From: Chitinophaga pinensis
Lineage (GTDB): Bacteria; Bacteroidota; Bacteroidia; Chitinophagales; Chitinophagaceae
DNA: 34,551 nt
NCBI RefSeq assembly: GCF_007896845.1
Contig: NZ_VOHS01000038.1
Coordinates: 1 to 34,551 of the forward strand
Direction: 5' to 3'
Shown here: in pieces, positions 1 through 6,496 of the stretch
How the letters are laid out: each line of letters starts with the position of its first letter
Position numbering within the stretch: position 1 is the first letter of the stretch
Translations under genes and position numbers: made by a program
Notes under the pieces: generated by a model
Databases searched by the model: none
What the model saw: the letters and a program-made list of their open reading frames with translations, nothing else
What the model was told of the DNA's origin: nothing

Positions 1-204
1 GGGAAAGGATGTTTTTTAAACCTCCAAAGATAGAAAGTCGCTTCAAATGGATTCGATAGATATAGTTGGTGAATTCCAGTGCATCAAAGATATTACGTTT
101 GCCGCTTGCATTTGGTCCCATTATCGCGGCGAAGCGGGTAGATTTTCCAGTTTGAAATCCATAAGAGATTTAAAGTTCCTTATGTGAAGTTGTTTTATTC
201 TCAT
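1..204 (-). pseudogene. AAA ATPase (AAA_21/RecF-like), frameshifted and running off the left edge
   Basis: Read on the minus strand from the ATG at 204, the frame gives MRIKQLHIRNFKSLMDFKLE, the typical N-terminus of AAA_21/SMC-like ATPases that begin with a short beta hairpin ahead of the P-loop. The frame then stops at 121-123. Shifting by one base near 140-150 restores FAAIMGPNASGKRN followed by IFDALEF, a Walker A region that stays open to base 1. A single missing base in the triplets before FAAI explains the break. The P-loop reads GKRN where the family has GKSN or GKT, so the magnesium-coordinating Ser/Thr is also lost, which supports true decay rather than only a read error. It lies 44 bp downstream of the 249-554 gene on the same strand and was probably co-transcribed with it. 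Such ATPases often occur in defence or mobile islands; the function here is unknown. Confidence 0.7.
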
Positions 205-248
205 AAACTAAAGAGTTTATTAATACAGTTAAAGAATGAATGAATTAT

Positions 249-554
249 TTAGTCCATCTCCAGAATATTTTTCTGTGTGTCCGTTTTGTATTCTTCATAT
301 TCTCTTACGAAGTCGTCCATAATTCCATCCATAACAGTAAAGACCATGTTTATTTCTGCATTAGAAAGATTGGAGAAGGTGTTTTTGTCATTTGAAGATG
401 TCCTCATTTTCCTATAGAAGGTTGCGAAACTCCATGCACATTCATGAGAGATGATTTCACGGAATTTTAGTGGGAGCTCGGTTATAAGAGATTTGATGTC
501 GTACAATAAGTTTCCCGGGTTTTCGTATTGCCGGGGATATTTGGTTTCATCCAT
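249..554 (-). CDS. small HTH-like hypothetical protein
   Basis: A 101-residue, predicted all-helical protein without signal peptide or membrane segment. The stretch CAWSFATFYRKM (about residues 39-50) resembles a helix-turn-helix recognition region seen in small Bacteroidota proteins of the form 'W-S-x-x-T-F-Y-R-K-M' followed by a 'LSNAE' helix, which is also present here (about residues 63-67). I infer possible DNA binding; I cannot name a family with certainty. It is divergent from the XRE gene at 844 and directly upstream of the broken ATPase, so the three probably formed one small regulated module. The ATG at 554 is the only good start. Base composition is AT-rich, unlike the genes beyond 2 kb, consistent with acquisition. 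Confidence 0.55.
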   Translation of the reverse strand: MDETKYPRQYENPGNLLYDIKSLITELPLKFREIISHECAWSFATFYRKMRTSSNDKNTFSNLSNAEINMVFTVMDGIMDDFVREYEEYKTDTQKNILEMD

Positions 555-701
555 AATAATTACTGATTAAGATTATTGTTGGTAATTCTCTAGGGAGATG
601 TGACCTGTCTCCTTAATGATAGACCTATTAAAGTACTACGTGTGTTCACATTAATCACGCTATGGCGGATTATTATTTATTGATTTTTCATTATTACTAA
701 G

Positions 702-780
702 ATAAGTAAAACTTACTTAATAATACGTAAAACGTATTAAATAATACGTAAAAGTAAATATTGATAACTAAAACTTATTG
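702..780. promoter_or_regulatory. four phased palindromic operator-like repeats
   Basis: Four copies of an element with an AAA centre lie in the divergent intergenic region. Copy 1 is TAAGT-AAA-ACTTA (703-715), copy 2 is TAATACGT-AAA-ACGTATTA (721-739), a perfect 8-3-8 palindrome, copy 3 has the same left arm TAATACGT (742-749) but a degenerate right arm, and copy 4 is TGATAACT-AAA-ACTTATTG (762-780). Centres fall at 709, 730, 751 and 771, so spacing is 21, 21 and 20 bp, two helical turns each. The block lies just upstream of the proposed -33/-7 promoter of the XRE gene and about 150 bp from the start of the divergent 249-554 gene. The simplest reading is a cooperative binding array for the XRE protein. 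Confidence 0.6.
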
Positions 781-792
781 GTTGATAGAGAA

Positions 793-826
793 TTGTATTT
801 CATTAGGTATTTTTCAGCTAGATTTG
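793..826 (+). promoter_or_regulatory. Bacteroidota-type promoter of the XRE gene
   Basis: TTG at 793-795 and TAGATTTG at 819-826 match the -33 / -7 (TAnnTTTG) consensus of the Bacteroidota primary sigma factor with a 23-bp spacer. Transcription would start near 832, about 12 nt before the ATG at 844. This argues for the ATG at 844 and against the longer reading frame opening with TTG at 778, because the promoter would lie inside that longer frame. Confidence 0.5.
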
Positions 827-843
827 AAACGATACAATTACTT

Positions 844-1056
844 ATGGTTGAAAAAATAAAAATAAATAGAATCAAAGCTGTATTGGCAGAGAAGGATATT
901 AAGCATAAGGATTTAGCAGAAATGGTGGGTAAAACGCCAAGTGCTATTACCCGTATTTGCAATAATGATTTTCAGCCTACGTTGAAGGTGCTTAGGGAAA
1001 TTGCAATTGCAATAGATGTGATATCAGGGAGCTTCTTGTGCCGACTAAGTAAATGA
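844..1056 (+). CDS. XRE-family HTH regulator with a C-terminal frameshift
   Basis: A 70-residue Cro/CI-type helix-turn-helix protein. The HTH lies in the middle: helix 2 'DLAEMVGK', turn, recognition helix 'PSAITRICNN', then 'PTLKVLREIAIAIDV'. Family members of this size usually end in DIRELL followed by a short tail. Here the frame reads VISGSFLCRLSK, but inserting one base at about 1018-1021 gives V-D-I-R-E-L-L-V-P-T-K and a stop at 1050-1052, exactly the expected ending. A one-base deletion has therefore altered only the last dozen residues; the DNA-binding part is intact and the protein may still work. It probably binds the phased repeats just upstream and controls itself and the divergent 249-554/ATPase unit. 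I chose the ATG at 844 because of the promoter at 793-826. Confidence 0.75.
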   Translation: MVEKIKINRIKAVLAEKDIKHKDLAEMVGKTPSAITRICNNDFQPTLKVLREIAIAIDVISGSFLCRLSK

Positions 1057-1710
1057 GTTAGGTAGTTTTTTGGATAATTCGGGTCCGTGAATCATGAGCT
1101 TAGTCAGTTGCGCCATCTTAATTTTTGTGTCTAGAGAACTTTAAATTGCCCTATATTAATTGTCACTTACCTATGTTTTTATAAATAATGTTGTTGGAGG
1201 CCATTTCTACGTGCAATGTATCACTTATGACATTTACCTTTTGACGTTCCTTTATTAGCCAGTATTATTTGTTCAATAATTGTACATTAACGATTATCCT
1301 ATAGAATAAGCATAATTAGGACTTAGATCGCTACTGTAACAGAAGAACGTAGATCGAATAATATGAAAAGTCTATCTGTTTGCTACAGGTAATATTACTT
1401 ATATTATGTAGTTTAAAGGCTTGAACATCTTATTTTATAGTTCTTTCTATATATTTAATGTACTATTAGAATAGTATTGAAGTTTCACGGTATTTATTCC
1501 ACAATAATTATCATGCTTACAGGATTAGGGGTTTTATAGCAAGTTTTAAATGCAAAGGATGTCAAAAATACTGCTCAGTAACAAGGCCTTTCATTATTCC
1601 AATTTTAATCTGCCTAAGAAGTAATTAGAATCAGTTATATTATAGTTTCAAGTGTTTGTCCATTTGGGGAATAGGAAATAAACTTTAGTAGTATTAGATT
1701 ACGTTATTAT
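1057..1710. other. AT-rich gene-poor stretch with transposase relic
   Basis: No convincing intact gene in about 650 bp. Stop codons are frequent in all frames. Apart from the transposase-like relic listed separately (1491-1623) there is one short coding-looking stretch on the minus strand near 1170-1260, which I could not extend. Composition matches the rest of the left-edge island and contrasts with the operon that begins at 2049. Confidence 0.5.
1491..1623 (+). pseudogene. possible relic of an IS1595-type transposase zinc ribbon
   Basis: One frame reads HNNYHAYRIRG (1500-1532) and then FKCKGCQKYCSVT (1545-1583). This resembles the N-terminal zinc ribbon of IS1595-family transposases, where a CPxC pair is followed by a tyrosine-arginine segment, then F-K-C-x-x-C-x-K-x-F-S-V-T-x-G-T. 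The first cysteine pair is gone, and after VT the similarity jumps to another frame, F-H-Y-S-N-F-N-L-P-K-K (1589-1621), matching the family's 'IF..S.LPL.KW' continuation. Multiple breaks mean it is dead. No terminal inverted repeats were found. The similarity is by eye and short, so this remains tentative. Confidence 0.35.
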
Positions 1711-1971
1711 ATGATAATTTATCCAGTTAAAATCCAAGATAATAAAGAGTCGATTTCAAAAATTCAGCCTAGAGATCTATTAATATATTGTGAAGACCCC
1801 TACATGCTAAAGAGTAGTGTTGAATGGGGAAATATTCATATAGTTATTGAAGTAAGTAGTGGGAGCTTTAATATCACCAGTTATGCAGGAGGGGAAAACT
1901 CCGTTACTAAAGACCAATTAATAAATGACGACTATTGGTGGTACATGCCTCTACCTGAAAAGCTTCGGTAA
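1711..1971 (+). CDS. hypothetical protein
   Basis: An 86-residue soluble protein, acidic, with aromatic-rich ends (a W-W-Y-M-P motif near the C-terminus) and alternating beta-like hydrophobic stretches in the middle (about residues 42-60). I do not recognise it. It stands alone at the right border of the AT-rich island, pointing towards the convergent 2049-2555 gene, and ends just before that gene's terminator. Size and composition would suit a small immunity or cargo protein of a mobile island, but nothing in the sequence proves this. The ATG at 1711 is the first in frame. Confidence 0.45.
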   Translation: MIIYPVKIQDNKESISKIQPRDLLIYCEDPYMLKSSVEWGNIHIVIEVSSGSFNITSYAGGENSVTKDQLINDDYWWYMPLPEKLR

Positions 1972-1997
1972 TTATTTTACGTTAATAAAACAAAAAT

Positions 1998-2025
1998 CTC
2001 CCGGCATGCCACTACACACCGGGAG
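1998..2025 (-). terminator. intrinsic terminator of the 5799-2049 operon
   Basis: CTCCCGG (1998-2004) pairs with CCGGGAG (2019-2025) around a 14-nt loop. On the minus strand the hairpin is followed by a T-rich run (GATTTTTGTTTTA), as expected for a terminator placed 23 bp beyond the stop codon at 2049. Confidence 0.65.
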
Positions 2026-2048
2026 CTCCTCAATAATCTTTCACCTTC

Positions 2049-2555
2049 TTACGCCAGAGAAAACTTCTTCGCCAGCCAACTCTCTCTCAACGGCATCAAC
2101 CATTTCTCCTCCAATTCCCCTTTCGTCAGCACCGTATTATTCAAATACAAGGTATTCTCATCAATAAACCCTTTTTCCAGCGCATAAGGCACCTGTTGCA
2201 TCGGCAGCAGCTGTACTTTCTCTTTCACGATAAACGCCAGCAGCAATCTGTCAAACATATTCACTTCATACTGACGTTCGATGCTCTTGATGATACGTAC
2301 GGAGCTATCTGTGCTGCAACCGCTGACAGCCGTCATCGACTCATCCGCGATAAGTACAATCACCTGATTGAACAACAGTTTACCCCATCCTTTTACAGGG
2401 GCGCCATGTGCCTGCCAGTGTGCTACAAACTGATCCAGTTGTTCCTGTACCTCTAAGGCTTCCCTTTCCTGAAAAGGGCGGTTACTCTGATATATCCAGA
2501 CCCGGGAGGACGGGTGAAAGTCCGCCGGTAATAAGTTGTTAATTTCCTGTTTCAT
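2049..2555 (-). CDS. conserved Bacteroidota protein often labelled 'ABC transporter ATPase'
   Basis: A 168-residue soluble protein. Conserved features I recognise from the family are the opening S-S-R-V-W-I-Y-Q-S-N-R-P (about residues 17-28), a W-x-A-H-G-A-P segment (about 47-53), V-S-G-C-S-T-D-S-S-V (about 78-87) and a final block ending W-L-A-K-K-F. Databases often call such proteins ABC transporter ATPases, but there is no Walker A, Walker B or signature motif and the protein is far too short, so that name is misleading. The Gly-Cys-Ser-x-Asp motif is the most likely functional site. It is the last gene of the five-gene minus-strand run, 44 bp after the PaiB-like gene, and is followed by a terminator. 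Its biochemical role is unknown. Confidence 0.75.
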   Translation of the reverse strand: MKQEINNLLPADFHPSSRVWIYQSNRPFQEREALEVQEQLDQFVAHWQAHGAPVKGWGKLLFNQVIVLIADESMTAVSGCSTDSSVRIIKSIERQYEVNMFDRLLLAFIVKEKVQLLPMQQVPYALEKGFIDENTLYLNNTVLTKGELEEKWLMPLRESWLAKKFSLA

Positions 2556-2599
2556 CCTGCAAAATTACCAAAAAAATGACATCCGTCGGCTGATCACGG

Positions 2600-3223
2600 T
2601 CAGTCGGTATCCTGTTCCAGTCTCTTTCGCATGTATTCGGCTGTGGTCCGGGCTGTACTATCAGGACTGGCAGACAGATTGTCAATGATATTATGCTGTT
2701 CCTGAACGGTTTTATTCTGGCTGAGCTTCTGTTTTGCCTGCAGTTCATCGACTTCGATCTCGAAAGCGACAATTCCGTTGAGCAGTTTGTGCCTGAAATC
2801 CGAGGGCAGGCCCTGCCATTGCTGCATGTAGGAGGACTCGTAGTCCTGGATACTATTCTCCAATAAGGCCATTACAGCTTCCGGTGCTGTGATAATCCGG
2901 GCCTGACCATAGGCATGGATGGATATATAGTTCCAGGTGGGCACTTCCTGTAATTTTTCGTAGTTAGTGGGCGAAATATAGGCATGTGGCTCACTGAAGA
3001 TGACGAGCGACCGCGACCTTTCCAGACATTCCCATTGATCATTGGCTCTGGCAAAGTGCGCAGTCAGGAATAATTTGTCATCACGAAGGGAAATATGAAA
3101 GGGAAGATGGGTAGCCACCGGCACATTGTCTATGCTGTGTATGATAGTAGCAAAGCTGAAGCGTTGCATAAAAGCGGCTATTTCCTGCCGGTTTTCCATC
3201 ATATTGAGCTTCGGAATATACAT
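2600..3223 (-). CDS. paiB: PaiB-family FMN-binding protein
   Basis: A 207-residue protein with the hallmarks of the PaiB family: N-terminal M-Y-I-P-K, a split-barrel flavin-binding core including 'THLPFHI' (about residues 38-44) and 'AHFARAN' (about 55-61), then 'ISPTNYEK' (about 83-90) and 'VPTWNYISIHAYG' (about 93-105). In Bacillus PaiB was described as a negative regulator of sporulation and protease genes; structurally it is an FMN-dependent split barrel, and in many bacteria it may act as a flavin reductase or heme/flavin-related enzyme rather than a repressor. It has no helix-turn-helix. It starts only 4 bp after the stop of the upstream secreted protein gene, indicating one transcript. 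Family assignment is secure, function in this organism is not. Confidence 0.88.
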   Translation of the reverse strand: MYIPKLNMMENRQEIAAFMQRFSFATIIHSIDNVPVATHLPFHISLRDDKLFLTAHFARANDQWECLERSRSLVIFSEPHAYISPTNYEKLQEVPTWNYISIHAYGQARIITAPEAVMALLENSIQDYESSYMQQWQGLPSDFRHKLLNGIVAFEIEVDELQAKQKLSQNKTVQEQHNIIDNLSASPDSTARTTAEYMRKRLEQDTD

Positions 3224-3227
3224 CGTT

Positions 3228-3647
3228 TTATTTTTTTATGCCGTTCAGAAGCAGGTCTTCGAAAGAGTCGTCTGACCAGTCGGACTGCCCATACACTTTA
3301 TACGGTGGATAGCTTTGATGTGCCTTGTATGGTTTGTGCTGTTTGTAGCTTTTATAAGGCTCATACTGTGTATATCTGTTGGTGGCTTCTTTGGTACTTC
3401 CTATGATTTTTCCTTCGTGCGTTCTCACTGAACCTTTATCATACCATCCGAGGTGCTGACCGTTGAAGCCATATACATTATCTTTAACGATATAGGCGAC
3501 AGGTCTGCCGTCATACAGGTAAACAGACATTTCATCTTTGGTATCGATATAGGCAATGGCTTTTCCGTCTTTATTGAAAAGGGCGACATCCTGTGCATGT
3601 ACTGTACAGAAAGAAAAAAGAATGGCAAGGGTGTACAACAGTTTCAT
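3228..3647 (-). CDS. secreted 4-fold beta-flower-like protein
   Basis: A 139-residue exported protein with a clear Sec signal peptide (about residues 1-18, cut after V-H-A). The mature part contains four short repeats each of the type 'hydrophobic-x-G-x-x-x-hydrophobic-aromatic': LFNKDGKAIAYI, VYLYDGRPVAYI, VYGFNGQHLGWY and VRTHEGKIIGST. These are the blades of the so-called 4-fold beta-flower fold common in Bacteroidota secreted proteins. The C-terminal third (about 88-120) is a low-complexity Y-K-x-Y/H-K-P-Y region rich in Tyr, Lys and Pro and probably unstructured. No enzymatic residues can be seen. It lies inside the Fe-S/PaiB run, 22 bp after the Fe-S gene and 4 bp before paiB. Confidence 0.7.
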   Translation of the reverse strand: MKLLYTLAILFSFCTVHAQDVALFNKDGKAIAYIDTKDEMSVYLYDGRPVAYIVKDNVYGFNGQHLGWYDKGSVRTHEGKIIGSTKEATNRYTQYEPYKSYKQHKPYKAHQSYPPYKVYGQSDWSDDSFEDLLLNGIKK

Positions 3648-3669
3648 GGGATGAATATGATGAATGGAA

Positions 3670-4449
3670 TTACTGCATCTGTTGTGCGATCATTTCCGCG
3701 ATATCCAGTACCTGTACGCTTTCTTCTTTACCCTGCTCTTTCACGCCATCGGTCAGCATGGTCATGCAGAAAGGACAATTCGCAGCGATCACAGACGCCC
3801 CTGTTGCTATGGCCTCTTTGCCGCGTTCGAAGTTGATACGGGTGCTTCCTTTTTCCTCTTCCTTGAACATCTGTGCACCGCCGGCACCACAACAGAGGCC
3901 ATTGCTACGGCAACGTTTCATCTCTACCAGTTCGGCATCCAGTGCTTCCAGTACTTTGCGGGGTGCTTCGTAGATATTGTTAGCGCGGCCCAGATAACAG
4001 GAGTCGTGATACGTGATCTTGCGGCCTTTGAAGGTACCGCCTTCCTGCATCCGGATTTTGCCTTCATCAATCAGTTGTTGCAGGTAGGTAGCGTGGTGTA
4101 TGACTTCGTAATGTCCGCCCAGTTCAGGGTATTCATTGCGTAATGTATTAAAGCAGTGGGGGCATGCTGTCACAATCTTTTTCACCTCATAGCCATTGAG
4201 TACGGCGATATTGTTCTGCGCCATCATCTGGAAGATGAATTCATTGCCTGCCCTGCGGGCCGGATCACCGGTACAGCTTTCTTCCTTACCCAGTATTGCA
4301 AAACGGATTCCGACTTTATCAAGGATAGTGGCAAAGGCTTTGGTGATTTTCTGCGCACGTTGATCAAAACTGCCGGCACAGCCCACCCAAAACAGGATTT
4401 CAGGGGTTTCGCCATTGGCGAAGTATTCGGCCATCGTTTTTATTTGCAT
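3670..4449 (-). CDS. (Fe-S)-binding protein with two CCG domains
   Basis: A 259-residue soluble iron-sulfur protein of the HdrB/GlpC/LldE superfamily. Two cysteine-rich CCG modules are visible. The first uses C24, C59 (in E-E-S-C-T-G-D, the usual replacement of CCG in this subfamily) and the C96-P-H-C99 pair. The second uses C151, C186-C187-G and C225-P-F-C228. Such modules bind a non-cubane [4Fe-4S] centre and mediate electron or disulfide chemistry. The gene follows the 440-residue membrane Fe-S protein by 27 bp, and together they resemble a split HdrD/HdrE-type unit or the Fe-S half of an oxidoreductase feeding quinone. The physiological donor cannot be read from the sequence; an electron-transfer flavoprotein or a lactate/glycolate-type dehydrogenase is possible, but neither is encoded here. 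Confidence 0.88.
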   Translation of the reverse strand: MQIKTMAEYFANGETPEILFWVGCAGSFDQRAQKITKAFATILDKVGIRFAILGKEESCTGDPARRAGNEFIFQMMAQNNIAVLNGYEVKKIVTACPHCFNTLRNEYPELGGHYEVIHHATYLQQLIDEGKIRMQEGGTFKGRKITYHDSCYLGRANNIYEAPRKVLEALDAELVEMKRCRSNGLCCGAGGAQMFKEEEKGSTRINFERGKEAIATGASVIAANCPFCMTMLTDGVKEQGKEESVQVLDIAEMIAQQMQ

Positions 4450-4476
4450 GTTATATCAGTTATCAGTTTAACGCTA

Positions 4477-5799
4477 TTATCCATTCATTTCTACGGCCCA
4501 TTTATCCCTGTCGTCCGGACTCATTTTCCATGGAGCCATATTATTTTCGATGTTGCTGAACATCATATTCCATTCCTGCGGAGCATTGGATTCTTCCATC
4601 ACGAGGTGACGGCGTAGTTGCAGGATAATGTGTAGTGGATTAATACTTACGGGACACTCCTGTATACAGGCATTACAGGAGGTACAGGCACGGAGTTCTT
4701 CTTCAGAAATATAGTCGCGGAGCAGTGTTTTACCATCTTCACTAAAGGAGCCATTTTTTGCTATTTGCAGCCCGATTTCCTCGGCACGATCGCGGGTATC
4801 CATCATGATCTTACGGGGAGAGAGCTTCTTACCGGTAATGTTTGCCGGGCAAGCAGCGGTACAACGACCACATTCGGTACAACTGTATGCATCCAGCAGA
4901 TTCTTCCAGGTAAGGTCAGGTACGTCTTTGGCGCCAAACTTAGGAATATCGGAGGCTGGTGCTTCTGTGGCAGCCAGTTCCGGCTGTAACATGAGCTGTA
5001 CCTCTTTCTGAACAGCCGGCATGTTTTCCATTTTACCTTTCGGACGTAAATCCGCATAGTAAGCATTTGGGAATGCCAGTATGATGTGCAGGTGTTTGGA
5101 GTAGGGGAGGTAGTTCAGGAAGGCCAGAATCCCCAGTATGTGCAGCCACCAGCATCCACGCTCTATGGCCATCAGGGTACTATCAGATAAGCCGCTGAAT
5201 AGTGACACGAAATTGCCGCTCACCCAGAATGAACCGGTATTGATATAATGTTCATGCCCACGCAGTTGTAATGCCTGATCCGCCGTATTCATGGTCAGGA
5301 AAAGCAGCATCAGCACAATTTCGGTGACCAGGATATAGTTGGCGTCGGAACGGGGCCATCCATCCAGCTCATGCTGATTCAGGCGTTTCACCCGTACAAT
5401 GTTCCTGCGTACCAGAAAGATCGCACAACCGATCATTACCAGCGCTGCCAGTATTTCAAAACAACCGATCAAAACGGGGTATAAGCCGCCCAGCAGGGGA
5501 GCGAATAACCGGTGTTTACCAAGAATACCATCAAGGATGATCTCCAGAATCTCCACATTGATGATAACAAAACCCGCATATACGAAAAAATGAAGGACAG
5601 CAACCATGGGGTTACGAAACATTTTTTTCTGTCCGAATGCGAGCAACAATACATTCTGCCAACGGGCGGCAGGTTCGTCATTGAGTGATACATCCCTGCC
5701 TAGCAGTATGTTTTGCCTGATCTGGCTGGCTTTTCTGTAAAACAGGTATACAGCAATGCCAAAGGCAATTACAAATAAAAGCTCCTGAATTATATGCAT
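4477..5799 (-). CDS. membrane-anchored 4Fe-4S and heme b electron-transfer protein
   Basis: A 440-residue protein. The N-terminal half has about five or six hydrophobic helices (near 5-20, 65-90, 105-130, 155-172, 215-232) with histidines inside or next to them (H70, H220, H236) suited to heme b ligation, like the nitrate reductase gamma/HdrE fold. The C-terminal half is cytosolic and carries two ferredoxin motifs, CTECGRCTAACP (307-318) and CTSCNACIQECP (372-383), each with C-x2-C-x2-C-x3-C-P spacing for a [4Fe-4S] cluster. The protein should move electrons between a soluble partner, most likely the CCG protein encoded 27 bp downstream, and the quinone pool. It opens the five-gene minus-strand run ending at 2049. 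Start at the ATG at 5799; no better alternative upstream. Confidence 0.88.
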   Translation of the reverse strand: MHIIQELLFVIAFGIAVYLFYRKASQIRQNILLGRDVSLNDEPAARWQNVLLLAFGQKKMFRNPMVAVLHFFVYAGFVIINVEILEIILDGILGKHRLFAPLLGGLYPVLIGCFEILAALVMIGCAIFLVRRNIVRVKRLNQHELDGWPRSDANYILVTEIVLMLLFLTMNTADQALQLRGHEHYINTGSFWVSGNFVSLFSGLSDSTLMAIERGCWWLHILGILAFLNYLPYSKHLHIILAFPNAYYADLRPKGKMENMPAVQKEVQLMLQPELAATEAPASDIPKFGAKDVPDLTWKNLLDAYSCTECGRCTAACPANITGKKLSPRKIMMDTRDRAEEIGLQIAKNGSFSEDGKTLLRDYISEEELRACTSCNACIQECPVSINPLHIILQLRRHLVMEESNAPQEWNMMFSNIENNMAPWKMSPDDRDKWAVEMNG

Positions 5800-5870
5800 A
5801 CGTCAGATTTGACTTCCTAATTTATAGCAATGTAACGAAAAATAGATGATCATCCATCGCTCAGGTCCTG

Positions 5871-5899
5871 TTGACTATGGACTCTTTTTCCTAATTTTA
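5871..5899 (+). promoter_or_regulatory. promoter of the PyrR-like gene
   Basis: TTG at 5871-5873 and TAATTTTA at 5892-5899, separated by 18 bp, fit the Bacteroidota -33/-7 pattern with one mismatch in the -7 box. Transcription would begin near 5905, leaving a leader of only a few bases before the ATG at 5910. Confidence 0.45.
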
Positions 5900-5909
5900 C
5901 TCCGCTTAA

Positions 5910-6416
5910 ATGACCAATATGGAAACTAAGAACGTGATCCTGACCCAGGATGTGATAGAGAAAAAGATCAAACGTATCGCCTACGAGATCTACGAACATA
6001 ACAGTGATGAACAGGAAATCATCATCACCGGGATCTGGGACAGGGGAATGATACTGGCGGAGAAAATTGCAAAGATCCTGCAGGAGATATCTCCGCTGCA
6101 GATCAAATTAGTACGTCTGGACCTGAATAAACAGCGTCCTGAAGGTGTAACGCTCTCCGAAGAAATAGATTTCAACGGAAAAGTGATCGTATTGGTAGAT
6201 GATGTGGCTAACTCCGGACGTACCATGCTGTATGCCCTGAAACCTTTCCTGCAATTTCTGCCCAAAAAGATCCAGACTGCCGTATTGGTTGACCGTAAAC
6301 ACAAATCCTTCCCTTTATCGGTTGATTTCGTGGGCTATTCTCTGGCAACTACACTCCAGGATATGGTAATGGTGGAAATGGCAGAAGAAGAGATCATGTC
6401 CGCATATCTCGTATAA
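5910..6416 (+). CDS. phosphoribosyltransferase-family protein (PyrR-like)
   Basis: A 168-residue type I phosphoribosyltransferase. The PRPP-binding signature VIVLVDDVANSGRT lies at 92-105, with two consecutive Asp and the S-G-R-T phosphate loop; the N-terminal 'IIITGIWDRGMILAEKI' (about 37-53) supplies the pyrophosphate loop, and the flexible loop holds R-P-E-G-V-T. Length and order fit PyrR/uracil phosphoribosyltransferase-type proteins. In Bacteroidota most such genes are not linked to a pyr attenuator, and no pyr gene is nearby, so the exact base acceptor and any regulatory role are open. It is transcribed alone, divergent from the Fe-S operon and convergent with the phosphohexomutase. An in-frame ATG at 5919 is an alternative start. 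Confidence 0.82.
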   Translation: MTNMETKNVILTQDVIEKKIKRIAYEIYEHNSDEQEIIITGIWDRGMILAEKIAKILQEISPLQIKLVRLDLNKQRPEGVTLSEEIDFNGKVIVLVDDVANSGRTMLYALKPFLQFLPKKIQTAVLVDRKHKSFPLSVDFVGYSLATTLQDMVMVEMAEEEIMSAYLV

Positions 6417-6444
6417 ACCCTTACAGGTCATACTAAAAATAAAA

Positions 6445-6479
6445 AGTCCCGGTACATCCTGAATGGTCGTACCGGGACT
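6445..6479. terminator. bidirectional terminator
   Basis: A perfect 11-bp inverted repeat, AGTCCCGGTAC (6445-6455) and GTACCGGGACT (6469-6479), with a 13-nt loop. The left side is an A run and the right side T-rich, so it can stop both the PyrR-like gene (plus) and the convergent phosphohexomutase (minus). Confidence 0.8.
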
Positions 6480-6496
6480 GTCTTTTATGTGAAAGC

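Noticed and set aside
702..780. The phased repeats as a CRISPR array
   Set aside because: Units are 21 bp with no unique spacers, are palindromic and vary in sequence; no cas gene is nearby. They fit operators instead.
778..843. Upstream extension of the XRE gene to a TTG start
   Set aside because: It would include the -33/-7 promoter elements in the coding part and adds residues unlike the family; the ATG at 844 is better.
1170..1260. Short minus-strand stretch reading like protein (QKVNVISDTLHVEMASNN)
   Set aside because: Closed by stops on both sides within about 30 codons and not extendable in any frame with confidence; may be a relic, but no family can be named.
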